Shown: piece by piece, positions 37,699-41,213 of the stretch
How positions within the stretch are numbered: position 1 is the first letter of the stretch
How the letters are laid out: each line of letters starts with the position of its first letter
From: a virus
IMG/VR virus record: IMGVR_UViG_3300024999_000204
Span: 1 to 41,213 of that record
Length of the DNA: 41,213 bases
Direction: 5' to 3' (one strand)
Notes under the pieces: model-generated
Database searches by the model: none
Seen by the model: only the letters and a program-made list of their open reading frames with translations
What the model was told of the DNA's origin: nothing
Position numbers and translations under genes: made by a program

Positions 37699-38953
37699 TA
37701 TTGCTACCACCTTTCTGTAAGGATTTCGGTAAATTATCTTTAGCATTTCTAAGACTTATCATATTACCATTTACCAAGTACTCATCCCCTCCATCTTCTG
37801 CAGATATTCTATTCATTTCTTCCAAATCTCTTATGTCGTTCGAACTCATTACTCCGTTTTGTCTCATACTGTTGTAATAAGTCGTCCTAGTTGCTGTATC
37901 ACCTTTCAAGAGTTTGTTCGTGCTAAAGTTTGCAGAAAGCTTATTTTGCTCCTTACTGTTTAATAAGTCTTTATATATCGTTTGTTCCAACCTCTCTGCC
38001 ATTGGGTTTAAGCACTCCTGCACATACTCAATATTGATTTGCTCCACGTTGTTAAAGGTCATTCTATCCAGCATAAACACCTTATGCGGAGGTACGCCCC
38101 ATATCCTACATACTTCCTCGATCTGCATTTTTCGAGATTCAAGGGCTTGTGCATCCGTTGGGTTACTATCCATTTTATTGACCTTAAAACCACCCTCAAG
38201 TATAGCCCACTTATGTTGATTCATTACCCCGGCATAAGTTTTTTGCCAATCTTCTTTAAATTTGCTGAATGCCTCTGCTTGGACAGATGTTGGATATTCA
38301 ATAAATCCTCCAAGATTACTTCCATTCTCGAAAAAGTCCTTAGCATATCCGTTTAAAGCCATCGTCAAGCCTAATACATCAGATGCGATTTTTATAGCAT
38401 CTTCCGGATCTTTTTCATCTTGAAATCTGAAGCCCGGCGTGTACATATACTCACCTTCGTATAATCGTTCGTATTTTCCGTTGCTGTAAGTCACGTCAAT
38501 ATAATTTTCAGCGCTTACAGTGTTCCAATTTTTAAATACTCTGCAGGTTGGTATATTCCAAAGGCCTTTTATAAATCCATTTTGATCTCTCTCGATTTTC
38601 GCAAATGCTCCCCAGCTCAACATTAGATTTACAATGTACATGTGCCAAAATTCATAGCTCGTTGTTTTGGGATTTGGTAGCATCCTCAGCATTTTATAGA
38701 GAGGATGATTCTGCGCTTTTGTTTTCCCTTGGTCAGTCTCTTTTTGCAGATAACATCCGAGGCTCGCCATCGTCTTTGCTACCACATCAACACATCTAAT
38801 CACTACCGCAACCTTTAATGCGGTAGTTGCTGACACATTGTAACCTTTACCATTCAAATAATTACTCCATGCAGAATCATCCTGCAATTTCGGTAAACTC
38901 TGCGTTATTTGATTTTTTATTTCGATTTCCTTGCCAAATAGGCATATTTTCAA
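37679..38953 (-). CDS. portal protein, HK97 type
   Basis: 424 residues. Portal features: AVVIRCVDVVAKTMASLGCY near the N-terminus, AFAKIERDQNGFIKGLWNIP in the stem, and EEVCRIWGVPPHKVFMLDRM ... NNVEQINIEY in the crown/stem region. It forms the dodecameric DNA channel. Start TTG (AAAGGA 12 bases upstream) right after terL. Confidence 0.92.
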   Translation of the reverse strand: MKICLFGKEIEIKNQITQSLPKLQDDSAWSNYLNGKGYNVSATTALKVAVVIRCVDVVAKTMASLGCYLQKETDQGKTKAQNHPLYKMLRMLPNPKTTSYEFWHMYIVNLMLSWGAFAKIERDQNGFIKGLWNIPTCRVFKNWNTVSAENYIDVTYSNGKYERLYEGEYMYTPGFRFQDEKDPEDAIKIASDVLGLTMALNGYAKDFFENGSNLGGFIEYPTSVQAEAFSKFKEDWQKTYAGVMNQHKWAILEGGFKVNKMDSNPTDAQALESRKMQIEEVCRIWGVPPHKVFMLDRMTFNNVEQINIEYVQECLNPMAERLEQTIYKDLLNSKEQNKLSANFSTNKLLKGDTATRTTYYNSMRQNGVMSSNDIRDLEEMNRISAEDGGDEYLVNGNMISLRNAKDNLPKSLQKGGSNNAETNK

Positions 38954-38968
38954 AGGTTTTCACATCCT

Positions 38969-40771
38969 TTATAACATCATTATTCCTCGATTTGCATTGT
39001 ATGGGCACTTATTATTACTTTCCTGTACCATCGCTCTTCGCATTGCTGTTATTATCGCCGCCAATAAATCAATTCTTTGCGTATCATCTTTATGTTTTTT
39101 AGATAGCATAATAAGCCCGCCGCCTTTATCAACCTCCATAGCATTACTTACACACCAAGTTAACAAGGGGCTCCCATCGTGTACGAGTTTGCCTGTTATA
39201 ACAAGTTCTTTAAAAAACTTCGTAGGCTCAGATAGTGTTAGTGGACCTTGCCTAATGTCAACAACTTGATCATCTGAATAATTATGTTTCTTCAAGTCCG
39301 TTCCAAACTGATAAGCTGTGGCGGGGTCAAGGTCCCATTCTTTTATCCTCCAGCCTTGTTCAGATACCATTTTTTCTGAGTATTCAATAATCCCGTCTGT
39401 ATCGATAACACCGCCGTCCTGAATAGTGCACCATCCATCTTTTTGCAGGTACTCATAGTCCATGCGGTCGTTATCTTTATGCCATTGGACTTTATCTTGC
39501 GGTAACCAACCATGGGCAGTTACGGCATATCTTCCATCGTCAAGCGGAAATATATAACCGTTTCCGGTTAAATCTATTCTCTTTGATAAGTCAGCTCCAG
39601 AATAACATTCGCGCCCTTTCACTAACTCCAAGAATTCATCTCTACTTTTTCCCAACGCTTTATATTTGTCCATCAGTCCGTCCATGAATTTCTTTTCGCT
39701 GTCCATCTGCCATAGATTGCAGCGCTTAGTTAGATATTCACGGATTTTAGCATAATCTCTAGACCCATAAGCCTTGTTATGCTCGTCTTCTATTTGCTCT
39801 AATAAATACTGTGAGTATTCATTTTCATTCTGTAGCATAGGGTTTGCTTTTTTTATAGCAACTACAAAATCATGCGGGCTATCTTTTTCATCAATCTGGC
39901 GAATTATTACAAAGTAGTGCTCGTCTATTATTTCGCATTTGAGTATTTTCACACAAATGTCGTACTCTTTTTTACAAGGATTATTTTCAGCATCCTTTCC
40001 AGCTGTGGTAATAATACACATCAAATTTTGTGCTCTTTTACCAAATGCAGAATAACCAACATCGTGTACCTCAGAGGTAGGATTCGCGTGGTATTCGTCA
40101 AGGCAAAATATACAAGGCGACAAACCATCTTTATTTTTGGTATCTTTGGACAATGCCCTGAGATGCCCGCCTCTTTGTCTGTGCTCTACATAAGTCCTTT
40201 TAATACTTAATCTTTTAAGTATATCAGGGCTTCCTTCTCCCATTGACTTAGCATCGTTCCATACTATTTTTGCTTGCTCTTTGTCTACGGCCGCACATTC
40301 AACCTGTGGATTATTTTCATATATTCGCAAATGTGGACTACCTGGCGGGTAATAGCAATCTCCACATAATCCATACAACGCAACGCCTGACATTTCTGCC
40401 GACTTCGCGTTACCTCTCGACACTTGTTTATATGATTTTTTAAATCTTCGGCGACCCGTTTTCATATGGACCCATCCGAATAAACATCCAAGGTCAAAAT
40501 GTTGATGTGGAACAAGTTGTATAAATTGACCGCTAAACACACCCTTAACATGTCGACAACATCTTTCAAACCAATCAAAAATTCTATTTGCTCTTGTTTC
40601 ATCAAAAACATAAGGAAAGTCTTCAGTTCCTTGTCTTTCCAAATCGTTTAGATGGCGCTGGCAAGAAAGTATTTCAAGCTCGCATGCTATTCGTTGACCA
40701 TTTATTATTTCTACGGCATATTTAGTCGTTGGGTGGAGTAGTTTGATTTCTTCAATCGAATAAGTCGGCAT
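38969..40771 (-). CDS. terL: terminase large subunit
   Basis: 600 residues. ATPase motor: Walker A variant SRGNAKS at 118-124 and Walker B IFCLDEYH at 221-228 with Asp225-Glu226. Nuclease half: GADLSKRIDLTG (metal-binding Asp). HK97-like terminase cluster, typical of cos phages. Start chosen at MPTYS (AAGGAAG 9 bases upstream), overlapping the terS stop by 20 bases. Confidence 0.95.
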   Translation of the reverse strand: MPTYSIEEIKLLHPTTKYAVEIINGQRIACELEILSCQRHLNDLERQGTEDFPYVFDETRANRIFDWFERCCRHVKGVFSGQFIQLVPHQHFDLGCLFGWVHMKTGRRRFKKSYKQVSRGNAKSAEMSGVALYGLCGDCYYPPGSPHLRIYENNPQVECAAVDKEQAKIVWNDAKSMGEGSPDILKRLSIKRTYVEHRQRGGHLRALSKDTKNKDGLSPCIFCLDEYHANPTSEVHDVGYSAFGKRAQNLMCIITTAGKDAENNPCKKEYDICVKILKCEIIDEHYFVIIRQIDEKDSPHDFVVAIKKANPMLQNENEYSQYLLEQIEDEHNKAYGSRDYAKIREYLTKRCNLWQMDSEKKFMDGLMDKYKALGKSRDEFLELVKGRECYSGADLSKRIDLTGNGYIFPLDDGRYAVTAHGWLPQDKVQWHKDNDRMDYEYLQKDGWCTIQDGGVIDTDGIIEYSEKMVSEQGWRIKEWDLDPATAYQFGTDLKKHNYSDDQVVDIRQGPLTLSEPTKFFKELVITGKLVHDGSPLLTWCVSNAMEVDKGGGLIMLSKKHKDDTQRIDLLAAIITAMRRAMVQESNNKCPYNANRGIMML

Positions 40772-41207
40772 TAGGATCATCTTCCTTTTCGGCCATCTTT
40801 TTCGCTAACCTTGCTCTTGAGTTTGCGTTAAGACCGTATTTATCGGAATATTGCAAAGCTTGCCTTGCGTAACTCTGAGCCGCTTTAACATTCGGACTTA
40901 CGGTTTCAGTTCCTTGGGCATTTATAGTTACAAATCCTTCTTCTCTAACTTTAAGTGATGCCTCTTGGTGTCTAGCTATCGAATCACAATATATTGCAAG
41001 ACCTTCTTCATCTACTTTTTCAAGCAAATCGAATTCAGCCATTTCTTTTAAAGTTTTTTTCCATACTCTTCGAGCTTCTTCATCTAGCCAAATAGGCATC
41101 TTCATTTTTGCTTGAGTTTTGCTTTTTAGTTTTTGAGCAGCCGCAGTTCTATTCTCAACTTCTTTTTTAGTCCAGTGCTTTCCTGATCCTTTATGCCCTA
41201 CTTCCAT
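40752..41207 (-). CDS. terS: terminase small subunit (P27-like)
   Basis: 151 residues, GHKGSGKHWTKKEVENRTAA ... AKMKMPIWLDEEARRVWKKT, the pattern of the P27/HK97-type small terminase that recognises cos DNA and positions TerL. The ATG lies 6 bases from the window end, so its ribosome site is out of view; if the ends join, sequence upstream has GGGAGGG about 33 bases away and the frame stays open to it, so a more upstream non-ATG start cannot be excluded. Confidence 0.88.
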   Translation of the reverse strand: MEVGHKGSGKHWTKKEVENRTAAAQKLKSKTQAKMKMPIWLDEEARRVWKKTLKEMAEFDLLEKVDEEGLAIYCDSIARHQEASLKVREEGFVTINAQGTETVSPNVKAAQSYARQALQYSDKYGLNANSRARLAKKMAEKEDDPNADLFD

Positions 41208-41213
41208 CTTGCT

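Noticed and set aside
1-41213. Direct terminal repeats proving circularity
   Set aside because: The first and last bases share no overlap; circularity rests on gene order and attP only.

Overview
The window is the genome of a temperate, siphovirus-type phage of a low-GC Bacillota host, probably a clostridium or relative. It has HK97-type head genes (small and large terminase, HK97-type portal, ClpP-like protease, HK97-fold capsid, gp6/gp10-type connectors), a 870-residue tape measure, strong GGAGG ribosome sites and a cleavable repressor. The phage is in its circular or virion (attP) form, not integrated. The integrase gene is followed at 18126-18183 by an intact copy of the 3' half of a tRNA-Leu(CAA) gene, with phage genes on both sides. 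The two ends of the window fall between terS and the HNH genes, where a cos phage is usually opened, so the ends probably join.

Layout. (1) 49-2232, minus strand: two HNH endonuclease genes, a small protein and a sigma-70 region 4-like regulator, separated by strong terminators. (2) 2247-14889, minus strand: a tightly packed early operon with many ATGA or TTGA overlaps. It holds a guanylate kinase-like protein, SF2 helicase, PD-(D/E)XK nuclease, an iteron-type origin candidate (6105-6375), DUF927 helicase, CHC2 primase, a ssDNA-binding protein, two recombination-type ATPases, a Lar-like protein and a C5 DNA methyltransferase. (3) 14952-18183: the lysogeny module, with a Cro-like repressor (minus) facing a CI/LexA-like repressor and an overlapping integrase gene (plus), three 13-bp operators, and attP. 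(4) 18253-21037: an accessory region, mostly plus strand, with an XRE regulator, a membrane-anchored HIRAN protein, a tandem pair of small paralogues and a gene behind a palindromic promoter. (5) 21086-41207, minus strand: the late genes, read from terS (41207) through head, connector, tail tube, chaperones, tape measure, hub, fibres, holin and amidase to a receptor-binding protein. A surface-protein moron with its own promoter and terminator lies within the tail genes (28215-28952).

How it works together. CI represses the early promoter and is co-transcribed with integrase. Its Ala-Gly site and Ser/Lys pair predict SOS induction. Cro and the early operon then drive replication from the iteron region using primase, helicase and SSB. 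The sigma-like protein probably helps switch to late genes. HNH plus terminase cut and package DNA. The methyltransferase and Lar-like protein probably protect it from host restriction. Holin and amidase lyse the cell.

The least explained parts are the accessory block beside attP, the moron with its regulated promoter, the origin, the multi-repeat methyltransferase recognition domain, the split sigma gene and the extra HNH gene beside terS. All functions are read from sequence by eye; no search was run.
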